Source: JAUVZF01 sp964539385 (GTDB lineage Bacteria; Planctomycetota; Phycisphaerae; FEN-1346). Taken from it: a stretch of DNA of 64,000 bases. The stretch covers positions 62,001-126,000 of the forward strand of contig CAZIJC010000001.1 in NCBI GenBank assembly GCA_964539385.1, read 5' to 3'. The first letter of the stretch is position 1, and each line of letters starts with the position of its first letter. Below the pieces are notes generated by a model that saw only the letters and a list, made by a program, of their open reading frames with translations, was not told the DNA's origin and searched no databases. Made by a program: the position numbers and the translations under genes. Below, in pieces: positions 16,253 through 24,432 of this stretch.

Positions 16253-16315
16253 CGCCGGGGGCGACGCGCCGAACGCACACGCGCACGCATCGTAACCCGG
16301 AAGGAGGTGCGAAGA

Positions 16316-16768
16316 ATGGCTATCATTCCATGGAGAGGCCGAACGCTGCCGGTTGCCACGCTCGCGTCGCTCCGCGAGGACATGAACGACCTGCTCGCCC
16401 GGTTCTGGTCGCACACGAGCGAACCGTTCGGTCTGGCCGACTGGTCGCCCGCGCTGGACGTCTCGGAGACCGACGACGCCGTGCTGGTGCATGCCGAGAT
16501 CCCCGGGATCGATCCCAAGGAACTCAACATCGCCGTCGTCGGCGACACCCTGACGATCCGCGGCGAGAAGAAAGACGAGACCGAACGGGAAGACCGCAAC
16601 TTCCACCGCGTGGAGCGACGGTACGGATCCTTTACCCGAAGTCTGAGGCTGCCGACGCCGGTGGATGCGGAACACGTCACCGCCAGGGCCGCCGCGGGCG
16701 TTCTCGAGGTCCGTCTGCCCAAGAAGGAAGCGGCCAAGCCGAAGCGAATTCAGATCAAGACCGACTGA
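16316..16768 (+). CDS. Small heat-shock protein (Hsp20/alpha-crystallin), copy 3
   Basis: A 150-residue sHSP. The N-terminal arm has a W/R-rich start (MAIIPWRGR) and the amphipathic MNDLLARFW. The alpha-crystallin domain begins at SPALDVSETDDAVLVHAEIPG and contains RRYGSFTRSLRLP and GVLEVRLPK, the most canonical of the four copies. The C-terminal IQIKTD fits an I-x-I anchor. A near-perfect AAGGAGGTG (16301-16309) precedes the ATG at 16316. An in-frame GTG inside that site was rejected as start. It follows copy 2 by 63 nt in the same orientation. Confidence 0.93.
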   Translation: MAIIPWRGRTLPVATLASLREDMNDLLARFWSHTSEPFGLADWSPALDVSETDDAVLVHAEIPGIDPKELNIAVVGDTLTIRGEKKDETEREDRNFHRVERRYGSFTRSLRLPTPVDAEHVTARAAAGVLEVRLPKKEAAKPKRIQIKTD

Positions 16769-16866
16769 CCGGCGCAGGCAACCGCAGGCGTGGAACCGTT
16801 CATGGAGGCGAGGCGGGCGCTTGCGCGCGTGGCCGCTTTGCTGGTTCTTACGTTCGGCGCGGCTTG

Positions 16867-16895
16867 TTGCGTGGGGCGTGGGCGGCGGTTATGAT
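16867..16895 (+). promoter_or_regulatory. Candidate internal promoter before sHSP copy 4 and lon
   Basis: TTGCGT (16867-16872) and TATGAT (16890-16895) are 17 nt apart in the 165-nt gap between copies 3 and 4. This would allow copy 4 and lon to be transcribed separately from the sigma-54-driven upstream genes. Confidence 0.5.
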
Positions 16896-16933
16896 AAATG
16901 GTGTTCCTGCCGCCTTCGGAAAAGGAGCCTTTC

Positions 16934-17341
16934 ATGCGCCACGCGATTCTGACGCAGAGCCATCAGGACCTGGGCCACCTGGCCCGGCACATGACCGACA
17001 TCATGCACCGCGTTCTGCACTCGAGTTTCTCGACGGGGCAGAAGCCCCCGGACTGGGTACCGGCGGTCGATATCTGCGAGATGTGCGACCATTGGGAGGT
17101 TATCGTCGAACTGGCCGGCGTCCGCAGGGAAGACATCGAGGTTTATACCGAGAACCGTCACCTGACGATTACGGGTTGGCGGCACGATCCGACGTCGCCG
17201 GAGAAGATCGGCCTGCACCAGATGGAGATCGAGCAGGGCCAGTTCCGCCGACGGATTCTTCTGCCGGCGGGCGTGGACAACGACGCCATCACCGCGCGAT
17301 ATCGCGACGGCCTGCTGCGAATCCGGATTCCCAAGCGCTGA
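16934..17341 (+). CDS. Small heat-shock protein (Hsp20/alpha-crystallin), divergent copy 4
   Basis: A 135-residue protein whose core starts PAVDICEMCDHWEVIVELAG and ends GLLRIRIPKR, so it is an alpha-crystallin-domain protein lacking a C-terminal tail after the domain. It contains HDP and IGLHQMEIEQGQF in place of the usual RxxGxFxR segment, making it the most divergent copy. The N-terminus is His-rich. AAGGAG precedes the ATG at 16934. An earlier in-frame ATG at 16898 lacks a binding site. It is followed 33 nt later by lon, so the pair probably forms a transcriptional unit. Confidence 0.88.
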   Translation: MRHAILTQSHQDLGHLARHMTDIMHRVLHSSFSTGQKPPDWVPAVDICEMCDHWEVIVELAGVRREDIEVYTENRHLTITGWRHDPTSPEKIGLHQMEIEQGQFRRRILLPAGVDNDAITARYRDGLLRIRIPKR

Positions 17342-17374
17342 GGCGCCCGGCCCTGAAGCCAGGAGGGCGATGCC

Positions 17375-19813
17375 GTGCCCGATAGCATCGAAATCCGCAA
17401 GCCTCCCCCCGAAACGGCCATCGCCCGACCGGAGGAATCCGCCGTCATTCCCGAGAACATGGCGGTCATGCCGGTCCGCGAGATGGTCCTGTTCCCGGGC
17501 ATCATCCAGCCGCTCACGGTCGGGCGCACGCGCAGCCTGGCGCTCATCCAGGACGCCGTGATGGGCGACCGCATCTTCGCCGTCATGACCCAGAAGGACG
17601 CGGCGGAAGAAGAACCGACGTTCGACCGTCTGTATCACGTGGGTTGCGCCGTGAGGATTCTGAAACTGGTGCGGCTGCCGGACGACAATCAGACGGTCAT
17701 CGTCCAGGCCATCGGCCGCATCCGTGCCGAGGAACTGACGCAGGCGAACCCGTTCTTCCGCATCGAGGCGACCCCCGTGCCCGACGTCGCGGATGAGAGC
17801 ACCGAACTGGACGCGCTGGTCATCAGCGCCCGCGAACTTATCAGCCGCATCATCGAACTCTCGCCGCGCATTCCCGAGCAAGCCATCGCGGTGGTGGCCT
17901 CCATCGAGTCACCCGGCCAACTGGCGGACTTCATCGCGGCCAACCTGAGCGTGGACGTCACCCAGAAGCAGGCCCTGCTGGCGGAACCGCGCGTCGTCGA
18001 GCGTCTGCGAATCGCCCACGACCTGATGCAGCGCGAGATCGAGGTGCTGGAACTGGCCGACAAGATCCAGTCCGACGCGCGCGGACGCATCGAGGAAAGC
18101 CAACGCGAGTACTACCTGAGAGAGCAACTCAAGTCCATCCAGGATGAACTCGGCCAGAAAGACGAGAAGACCATCCTGATCGAGCAGTTGCGCAAGGACC
18201 TCGACGCCACCGGCATGCCCCGGAAGGTCCGCGACGAGGCCGAGCGGGAATTGAAGCGCCTGGCGGTCATGCCGATCCACGCGCCGGATTTCAACGTCGT
18301 CCGGACGTACCTGGAATACGTGGCCGAGATGCCGTGGGCGAAGAGCACCCACGACCGGCTCGACCTCACGAAAGCCGAAGAGATCCTCGACCACGACCAC
18401 TACGGCCTGGCGGAGCCGAAGAAACGGATCCTGGAGTTCCTGGCCGTGCGGAAACTGAAGGCGAACCTGCGCGGACCGATCCTCTGTTTCGTCGGGCCGC
18501 CCGGCGTGGGCAAGACCAGCCTCGGCCGCAGCATCGCCCGGGCCATGGGCCGCAAGTTTATCCGCATCAGCCTGGGCGGCATGCGCGACGAGGCGGAAAT
18601 CCGCGGCCACCGGCGGACCTACGTCGGCGCCCTGCCCGGGCGGATCATCCTGGAACTGAGAAAGTGCGCCGTCAACAACCCCGTCTTCATGCTCGACGAG
18701 GTGGACAAACTCGGCACCGATTGGCGAGGCGACCCCACGTCGGCCCTGCTCGAGGTCCTGGACCCCGAGCAGAACTTCTCGTTCACCGACCATTACCTCG
18801 ACGTGCCGTTCGACCTGTCGAAGGTGCTGTTCATCGCGACGGCCAACATTCTGGATCCCGTCCCGCCGGCCCTGAAGGACCGGCTCGAAGTCATCCAATT
18901 GGCCGGTTACGTCGAGCATGAGAAACTTGCCATCGCCAAGCGCTACCTCGTGCCGCGCCAGCGCCGCGAACACGGCATGAGCGGGCGGCAGATCAAGTTC
19001 ACGCAGGGCGCCCTCAGGCAGATCATCCGGTATTACACGCACGAGGCGGGGGTGCGGAACCTGGAGCGGGGCATCGCGGGCGTCTGCCGCGGCGTCGCCC
19101 GACGCATCGGCCAGGAGAAGGCCGAGGGCGTTACGCTCAAGGTGCCCGACGTGGCCGAATACCTCGGCCCCGAGCAGTATCTGCCGGAAGCCAAACTCCG
19201 GACCTCCACGCCCGGCGTCGCGACGGGCCTCGCCTGGACGCCCGCGGGCGGCGACATCCTGTTCGTCGAGGCCACCTCAATGCCCGGCAGCGGCAGACTC
19301 GCCCTGACGGGGCAACTGGGCAGCGTCATGAAGGAATCGGCCCAGGCGGCCCTCTCCTACATCCGGTCGCGGGCCGACCGGTTGGGCATCGACTCCAAGA
19401 CGTTCCGCAAAAGCGACCTCCACATTCACGTTCCGGCCGGGGCGACGCCCAAGGACGGCCCGAGCGCGGGGATCACCGTCTTTGTGGCACTGACGTCACT
19501 GCTGACCGACAACAGCGTCCGCAGCAACGTTGCGATGACCGGCGAGATGACGCTGCGCGGGCTGGTGCTGCCCGTGGGCGGCGTCAAGGAGAAGGTGCTG
19601 GCGGCCAAGCGGGCCGGCATCAAAACGGTCGTCCTGCCGGAGCGCAACCGCAAGGACGTCGAGGAAATCCCCAAGGACATCCGCCGCGACATGCACTTCC
19701 ACTACGTCCAGAACGTCGAAGAGGTCCTGCCGCTCGTCCTCTCGGACGGCAAAGCCCCGCCGGCCGGGAAGCGGTCGAAAACCCGCAAGAGAGCGAGTTC
19801 CCGCTCCTCCTGA
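17375..19813 (+). CDS. lon: ATP-dependent Lon protease
   Basis: This 812-residue protein matches bacterial LonA in length and domain order. It has an N-terminal substrate-binding domain (MPVREMVLFPG start), a coiled-coil region, an AAA+ module and a C-terminal protease. The AAA+ module has Walker A GPPGVGKT (Lys380) and Walker B FMLDEVDKLG. The protease carries the Ser-Lys dyad in PKDGPSAG (Ser697) and GGVKEK (probably Lys740). Lon degrades misfolded proteins and specific regulators in the cytosol. It starts with GTG at 17375 after AGGAGGG. Placement right behind four sHSPs suggests that holdase and protease are induced together. The C-terminal tail is basic (KRSKTRKRASSRSS), an unusual extension. 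Confidence 0.97.
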   Translation: MPDSIEIRKPPPETAIARPEESAVIPENMAVMPVREMVLFPGIIQPLTVGRTRSLALIQDAVMGDRIFAVMTQKDAAEEEPTFDRLYHVGCAVRILKLVRLPDDNQTVIVQAIGRIRAEELTQANPFFRIEATPVPDVADESTELDALVISARELISRIIELSPRIPEQAIAVVASIESPGQLADFIAANLSVDVTQKQALLAEPRVVERLRIAHDLMQREIEVLELADKIQSDARGRIEESQREYYLREQLKSIQDELGQKDEKTILIEQLRKDLDATGMPRKVRDEAERELKRLAVMPIHAPDFNVVRTYLEYVAEMPWAKSTHDRLDLTKAEEILDHDHYGLAEPKKRILEFLAVRKLKANLRGPILCFVGPPGVGKTSLGRSIARAMGRKFIRISLGGMRDEAEIRGHRRTYVGALPGRIILELRKCAVNNPVFMLDEVDKLGTDWRGDPTSALLEVLDPEQNFSFTDHYLDVPFDLSKVLFIATANILDPVPPALKDRLEVIQLAGYVEHEKLAIAKRYLVPRQRREHGMSGRQIKFTQGALRQIIRYYTHEAGVRNLERGIAGVCRGVARRIGQEKAEGVTLKVPDVAEYLGPEQYLPEAKLRTSTPGVATGLAWTPAGGDILFVEATSMPGSGRLALTGQLGSVMKESAQAALSYIRSRADRLGIDSKTFRKSDLHIHVPAGATPKDGPSAGITVFVALTSLLTDNSVRSNVAMTGEMTLRGLVLPVGGVKEKVLAAKRAGIKTVVLPERNRKDVEEIPKDIRRDMHFHYVQNVEEVLPLVLSDGKAPPAGKRSKTRKRASSRSS

Positions 19814-19831
19814 CTCCGTTCACACCAAGGC

Positions 19832-19858
19832 GGCGCTGCGGCCGGAATCGGCAGCGCC
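19832..19858 (+). terminator. GC-rich hairpin after lon
   Basis: GGCGCTGC (19832-19839) and GCAGCGCC (19851-19858) are perfectly complementary over 8 bp with an 11-nt loop, 18 nt after the lon stop. There is no following T run, so it would be a non-canonical terminator or an mRNA-stabilising hairpin. Confidence 0.4.
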
Positions 19859-19995
19859 CGGGCCTGTCATCGTCATAGCGCAACGTCCAGGGCAGAGGCA
19901 CTTCTTGATTTCTCTTGAAGATCGTGCCGCCGCGCGCAGAATAAGTGCATGGACTTCCGGTGTGAGGTGGTGTCACTCTTCAGGGGGGGGCACAC

Positions 19996-21372
19996 ATGAG
20001 GACCTCGAAGCCAAGATCCTGTCGCCTTCCGGCCTTCCTTCTGGTGACGGCCGCGCTGATGACCTTTGCCGTCGCGTCCGACGGCGCTACGCTGAAGCAC
20101 AAGAAGACGGGCGAGATCATCAAGGGGAAACTGCTCAGCCAGAAGATCAACAACCTGCGCGTCTTCAGGATCCACGACGGCGGCACGAAGTTCATCAACC
20201 CGGATGACTGGGAGGTCATCGAGGCGGACAAACCCGCCGCAGAACCACAGACGCCGAAGCCGGACGAGCAGAAGCCCGCAGAGCCACCGCCTGAAACGAC
20301 GGCGGCGCCGGCCGAGAAACGGGTGTACTTCATTCCCATCAGCGGACCCATCCAGCACCCCTGTCTGGTGGAAGCCGTTGACAAGGCGCTGAAGGACGCC
20401 AAGTTGCGCAAGGCCACTGTTGTGTTATTCCGCATGAACACGCCCGGTGGCCTTGTCCACGTCGCCGACAAGATCATCCGTCTGCTCGAGGGCGTGGACT
20501 GGGCCAGGACCGTCTCGTGGGTCGAGGGCGACGACAAGCAGGCCCTATCGGCCGGCGCCTACATCTGCCTGGCAACGCACAAGATCTTCATGGCGCCCGG
20601 AACCACGATCGGGGCGGCCACGCCTTACCGCACCACCTCGTTCGGGTCGGCGGAGGTGGACGAGAAGTTCACGAGCGCCTTTCGGGCGCGGTTTCGAAGC
20701 CTGGCCCAGCAGCGCGGCCATTCGGCCGTCATCGCCGACGCGATGGTGGACAGGAGCCTGACGGCCGTCCAGGTCCGGGTGGACGGCAAGCAGAGGATCG
20801 TCACGGAGGACGAGGCCAGGAGCCTCGAACGCGAGCACGATTCCGACAACAAGTACAGACGCGGCAAAACAATCACCCGGAGCGGCAAACTGCTTACCTT
20901 GACCGACCAGGAGGCCAAGGAATTCGGTGTGTGCCACGGCATCGCCGCCACCAAGGAGGAGTTGATGGAGCAGTTGGGCCACGCAAAGGCTCAGATGTTC
21001 GAGGCCAACTGGATCCCACTGTGGGTCAAAACCACCGCGGAAAAGCGAGACAAGGCCGTCGAGACGTACCGGACTCTATTCAGCCATCACTACAAGGAGG
21101 CGATGCGGGAGGATCCCCATCACCAGACCTACTACGTGGGGCGAGCCGACAGGACCTTCGACGACTTCGGCCAGCGCTGGCGCGAGTACACCGACCGGTG
21201 CCTCGGCCACCTCAAGAAGTGCGCGGCCGCCCTGAACGAACTGGAGAAACTCTCGAAGGACGAACGCTACAACTTCCCCATCTCCGAGGCAGCGCTGAAC
21301 AAGATGAAGATGGACATGGAAACCACCTACAAGCGTCTCCGACGCGAGCGAAGCACCACGCGGCTTCCCTAA
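19996..21372 (+). CDS. Exported ClpP-like (NfeD/1510-N type) serine protease
   Basis: A 458-residue protein with a signal peptide (basic start, hydrophobic core to about residue 30), a short domain and a Pro/Glu-rich linker near residues 80-108. A ClpP-fold domain follows from residue 110. MNTPGG and then ALSAGAYICLATHKIFMAPGTTIGAATP place a Ser as the nucleophile of the Ser-Lys dyad seen in NfeD-type proteases such as archaeal 1510-N. No NfeD C-terminal membrane or OB domain follows. Instead there are about 200 residues of charged, helical sequence of unknown role. It probably acts in the periplasm or at the membrane in quality control. The ATG at 19996 follows a G-rich stretch. Confidence 0.75.
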   Translation: MRTSKPRSCRLPAFLLVTAALMTFAVASDGATLKHKKTGEIIKGKLLSQKINNLRVFRIHDGGTKFINPDDWEVIEADKPAAEPQTPKPDEQKPAEPPPETTAAPAEKRVYFIPISGPIQHPCLVEAVDKALKDAKLRKATVVLFRMNTPGGLVHVADKIIRLLEGVDWARTVSWVEGDDKQALSAGAYICLATHKIFMAPGTTIGAATPYRTTSFGSAEVDEKFTSAFRARFRSLAQQRGHSAVIADAMVDRSLTAVQVRVDGKQRIVTEDEARSLEREHDSDNKYRRGKTITRSGKLLTLTDQEAKEFGVCHGIAATKEELMEQLGHAKAQMFEANWIPLWVKTTAEKRDKAVETYRTLFSHHYKEAMREDPHHQTYYVGRADRTFDDFGQRWREYTDRCLGHLKKCAAALNELEKLSKDERYNFPISEAALNKMKMDMETTYKRLRRERSTTRLP

Positions 21373-21393
21373 TACTACAACGCGACAAGGGCA

Positions 21394-21437
21394 TTTTGCG
21401 CGGTGGGTCGGAGCCTGCCCTGAGCCTGTCGAACGGG
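21394..21437. repeat. Dispersed repeats in convergent gap (QAQG/LRAG type)
   Basis: CCCTGAGCCTGTCGAACGGG at 21418-21437 is a form of a repeat spread through many environmental bacterial genomes, where it gives telltale peptides such as RLRAG, QAQG or LSLSNG in spurious frames. Just before it, TTTTGCGCGGTGGG (21394-21407) reappears in complement at 40449-40462. The 151-nt gap between the protease and GH53 genes holds no gene. Confidence 0.6.
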
Positions 21438-21523
21438 CACCCGCCGCGCCGAAAACGCCGATTTCGCCCATGCGCAGCGGGTACTCCAGACCCGCCGCGC
21501 TCCACACAACGCCAACCGAAGCG

Positions 21524-22657
21524 TCACTCTCTGAACGCCGCCATCGCCGGCAGCACGTTGCCGCGCTGGTCGAACAGGGCGATGTTCTCCCAGGCCGACG
21601 TCAGGCCCTCGACCGCGATCCATTCGGGCGCCCAGTAGATGACGCCCTTGCCGAGCCCGTCGGGCGTCCGGCGGACGATGCGGATGAGTTCCGTCAGGAA
21701 CGCCTTCTGGCCGGCCGGGGTCTGAGGATAGGGCGCCTTGAGGCGCTCGGGGTCGCCGCCGAAGACGTTGCCGCCCCGGTCGAAACGCTCAGTGGTCCAC
21801 GGAAAGCCGGTCTCAACCACGACGATCTCTTTGCGATACCGCTTCGCGGTGGCGGCGAGGTTGCCGCGAAGGTCGTCCAGCGACCCGTGCCACCACGGGT
21901 AGTAGGAGAGGCCGATCATGTCGAATCGCACGCCCTGGGCGGTGAGGTTGTCGAAGAACCAGCGGGTAGCGTTCGTGTTGCCGCCCTTGTCGATGTGGAT
22001 CATGATGCGCACCCGTTCGCCGGCGCCCAGCGGGGCCTTGACGCCGCGAATCCCGGCCCGGATGAGGGTGGCCAGTTGCTGCCACTGCCGAGGCGTGTCG
22101 AACCGACCGCCGACGCGACCCTCGTCCCAAAGCATGCCCGGTGTAATCTCGTTGCCGACCTGGACGATGTCCGGAAGTGCCTCCGCCTTCCTGAGCAAGC
22201 CGATTACGTCGCGGGAATACGCGAAGACGGCGGCTTCGAGCCGCTCCAACGGCAGGTCGCGCCACGCTGCAGGCTTCCTCTGGTGACCCGGATCGGCCCA
22301 CGTATCCGAATAGTGGAAGTTCAGCAGGAGTTTCAACCCGGCGGTCTTGATCCGCCGCGCGAGGCCCAGCGTGTAGTCGAGGTCGTTGAGGACCGGCCCC
22401 TTCTTGTTGGGCTGATGGAAGATCCTGAGCCTCATGCAGTTTGCGCCGCGGCCTTTGAAGATGGCGAGCGCATCTTGGGGCTTGCCGTTCTGTCTGTAGA
22501 GGCCACCGAGGTCTTCGATCTTCGCCAGGAGCGACACGTCGCCGCCCTTCAGGAAGTCGTGCTGTGCGCGTGCCGCCCCCGCCGCGGGGACAGCGGCTGC
22601 GCCGAAGCCTGCTGCCTTCAGAAAAGCGCGACGGTTCACGGTCCGGGTATCTCGCAT
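21524..22657 (-). CDS. GH53 arabinogalactan endo-beta-1,4-galactanase, Tat-exported
   Basis: This 377-residue enzyme carries a twin-arginine signal (NRRAFLKAAGFGAAAVPAAG). The (beta/alpha)8 barrel shows the GH53 landmarks: GANCMRLRIF, LLLNFHYSDTWADPG, VGNEITPGMLW with acid/base Glu170, and VVVETGFPW with nucleophile Glu282. GH53 enzymes cut beta-1,4-galactan side chains of pectin. In this organism it would support use of plant or algal polysaccharide in the periplasm or outside the cell. There is no clear ribosome binding site at 22657, and a GTG at 22639 is an alternative start. It lies 35 nt behind apt in the same orientation, with no sugar-transport gene nearby. Confidence 0.93.
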   Translation of the reverse strand: MRDTRTVNRRAFLKAAGFGAAAVPAAGAARAQHDFLKGGDVSLLAKIEDLGGLYRQNGKPQDALAIFKGRGANCMRLRIFHQPNKKGPVLNDLDYTLGLARRIKTAGLKLLLNFHYSDTWADPGHQRKPAAWRDLPLERLEAAVFAYSRDVIGLLRKAEALPDIVQVGNEITPGMLWDEGRVGGRFDTPRQWQQLATLIRAGIRGVKAPLGAGERVRIMIHIDKGGNTNATRWFFDNLTAQGVRFDMIGLSYYPWWHGSLDDLRGNLAATAKRYRKEIVVVETGFPWTTERFDRGGNVFGGDPERLKAPYPQTPAGQKAFLTELIRIVRRTPDGLGKGVIYWAPEWIAVEGLTSAWENIALFDQRGNVLPAMAAFRE

Positions 22658-22692
22658 GGAACGGAGAATGGGGACAGCGGTACGCGGAGCCC

Positions 22693-23241
22693 CTACGGCG
22701 ACTCGTCTTCGTAGATGATCTGCGTGCGGACGGGGTACTTCTCGAGTTTAACACGGCCGTTCAGAAACGCCAATTCAATCAGGAACTCGACGCCGACGAT
22801 CTTTCCGCGCGCCTTCTCAACCATCTCGCAACAGGCGGCCATCGTGCCGCCCGTGGCCAGGAGGTCGTCCACCATGAGGACGCGGGCGCCGCCGGCGACG
22901 GCATCGGTGTGCATCTCGAGCGTGTCGGTGCCGTACTCCAGGTCGTACGTGACGGAAGTTGTTTCGGCGGGCAGTTTCCCTTTCTTTCGGACGGGAACGA
23001 ACCCGGCGTCGAGGGCCAACGCGATGGGCGCGGCGAAGATGAAGCCGCGGGATTCGGCCCCGACGACGACGTCGACGTCGCCCTTCCCGTACGGCTCGGC
23101 CATGCGGCGGACGGCCTCGCGGAAGGCGCGCACGTCCGCGAGAAGCGGCGTGATGTCGCGAAACAGGATCCCCGGTTTGGGGAAATCCGGAATGCTGCGG
23201 ATCGACGACCGCAGATCCAGGCCGGACGCGGTGTCACTCAC
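22693..23241 (-). CDS. apt: Adenine phosphoribosyltransferase
   Basis: A 182-residue purine-salvage enzyme making AMP from adenine and PRPP in the cytosol. The family start SSIRSIPDFPKPGILFRDITPLL, the ESRGFIF substrate loop and the PRPP-binding VLMVDDLLATGGT are complete. Length matches known Apt proteins. The start codon is GTG at 23241 with AAGGAG about 7 nt upstream. It follows the sigma-factor gene by 48 nt in the same direction, suggesting a shared transcript. Confidence 0.96.
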   Translation of the reverse strand: MSDTASGLDLRSSIRSIPDFPKPGILFRDITPLLADVRAFREAVRRMAEPYGKGDVDVVVGAESRGFIFAAPIALALDAGFVPVRKKGKLPAETTSVTYDLEYGTDTLEMHTDAVAGGARVLMVDDLLATGGTMAACCEMVEKARGKIVGVEFLIELAFLNGRVKLEKYPVRTQIIYEDESP

Positions 23242-23289
23242 GGGCGGTCTCCTTGGGCGGTTGGGGCGGCAGGCGGCTGGGTTGCGCGG

Positions 23290-24123
23290 TCACTGGGCAA
23301 TCGCGGCGCGGGTGTCTTCCTCCTGGGTGAGGATGGCCTCGTTGATGGTCTGGAGCGTGTCGCGTTCAATCTGGCGGACCCGTTCGCGTGTCAGACCGAC
23401 CTTGTCGCCGATCTCCTTGAGGGTCCTCGGCTCGTGGCCTTCGAGGCCGAACCTCATTCGCAGGATATCGGCCGCCCGGTCGTCGATGTCGCCAAGGATC
23501 CGCTTGATGGCCTCGGTGCGGCGGTTGTCGAGCAGCACGTCGGCGGGTGGCCGTACGCCCTCGTCGACGACCATTTCGGAGAGCAACCACTCCGAATCCT
23601 CCGACACCGCCTGGAACGGCGAACTGAACGCGCGGGCCGCCCGCGAAATGACCGTCACCTTGCGCCGCGAGATGCCCATCCGCCGCGCGATCTCCTCCTG
23701 CGTCGGCCGCCGGCCCAAGTCGCACTCGAGCAGCGCCCCCGCGCGCCGCCACTTGTTGATCATCTCGACCATGTAGGCCGGAATCTCCACCGGCTTGACG
23801 GCGTTGATGAGGCTTCGCTTAATCGACTGGCGAATCCACCAGGAGGCATACGTCGAGAAGCGGCACCCCTGGGCGGGGTCGAACTTCTCGACTGCCCTGA
23901 GCAGGCCCAGGTTTCCTTCTTCGATCAGGTCCAGCAGGTTGAGGCCCCGGCGGGTGTAGTTCTTGGCGATGGATACCACCAGGCGGAGGTTGCAACGGAC
24001 CATCTCGTCTCTGGCCAGCAGATCCCCCTTGCGGATACGCCGGGCCAAAGCGATCTCCTCATCAGGCGTGAGGAGGCGCGTCTGGTTGATCTCCCGCAGG
24101 TATAACTGCAGGCCGGAATCCAT
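23290..24123 (-). CDS. Group-2 sigma-70-family RNA polymerase sigma factor
   Basis: A 277-residue sigma factor. Region 1.2 starts GLQLYLREINQTRLLTPDEE. Region 2 contains NLRLVVSIAKNY, DLIEEGNLGLLRAVEKFD and RFSTYASWWIRQSI. Region 3 and region 4 (LKEIGDKVGLTRERVRQIE helix-turn-helix) complete it. Region 1.1 is absent and the chain is shorter than a housekeeping RpoD, so it is probably an alternative, non-essential (group 2) sigma such as RpoS/SigB-like factors recognising similar promoters. The region 2.4 and 4.2 residues look normal. AGGGGT precedes the ATG. A long leader separates it from a good promoter, leaving room for post-transcriptional control. Confidence 0.92.
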   Translation of the reverse strand: MDSGLQLYLREINQTRLLTPDEEIALARRIRKGDLLARDEMVRCNLRLVVSIAKNYTRRGLNLLDLIEEGNLGLLRAVEKFDPAQGCRFSTYASWWIRQSIKRSLINAVKPVEIPAYMVEMINKWRRAGALLECDLGRRPTQEEIARRMGISRRKVTVISRAARAFSSPFQAVSEDSEWLLSEMVVDEGVRPPADVLLDNRRTEAIKRILGDIDDRAADILRMRFGLEGHEPRTLKEIGDKVGLTRERVRQIERDTLQTINEAILTQEEDTRAAIAQ

Positions 24124-24192
24124 GCGCAGACCCCTCTACGTCACAGGCACCGAGATGCACCCCTCAATCATTCCAGCCAGCCTTGTAGCCCC

Positions 24193-24239
24193 ACCCGTTT
24201 GCACACTGAAAGATGCCCACCCTTCTGCACGAAACGGGT
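24193..24239. repeat. Inverted repeat in the sigma-factor leader
   Basis: ACCCGTTT (24193-24200) and AAACGGGT (24232-24239) are perfectly complementary with a 31-nt loop. In the minus-strand transcript they would form a stem between the predicted transcription start and the sigma-factor ATG. Confidence 0.4.
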
Positions 24240-24277
24240 CACGACTTGCGGTCAAGAACGACCGATAGTGCCATTTC

Positions 24278-24307
24278 ATTGTAGCGCCGCCGGGGCAGGC
24301 GTGGCAA
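24278..24307 (-). promoter_or_regulatory. Promoter of the group-2 sigma factor gene
   Basis: On the minus strand TTGCCA (plus 24302-24307) and TACAAT (plus 24278-24283) are 18 nt apart. The start would be near 24271, giving a leader of about 148 nt. The whole 24124-24432 gap (309 nt) has no gene. It also holds the AT-rich GGAATTTCCAAAAATTATC on the minus strand, next to the -35 box. Confidence 0.6.
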
Positions 24308-24432
24308 GATAATTTTTGGAAATTCCGCCGGCGCACAAACACCCGGCCGCTCACCCTCGAGGCTGAGCCGAGACTTCCCCTCGACAACGATCTGCCCCCT
24401 CTGTCGCCGGATCCTTTGCAAGCCCGCTTCCA

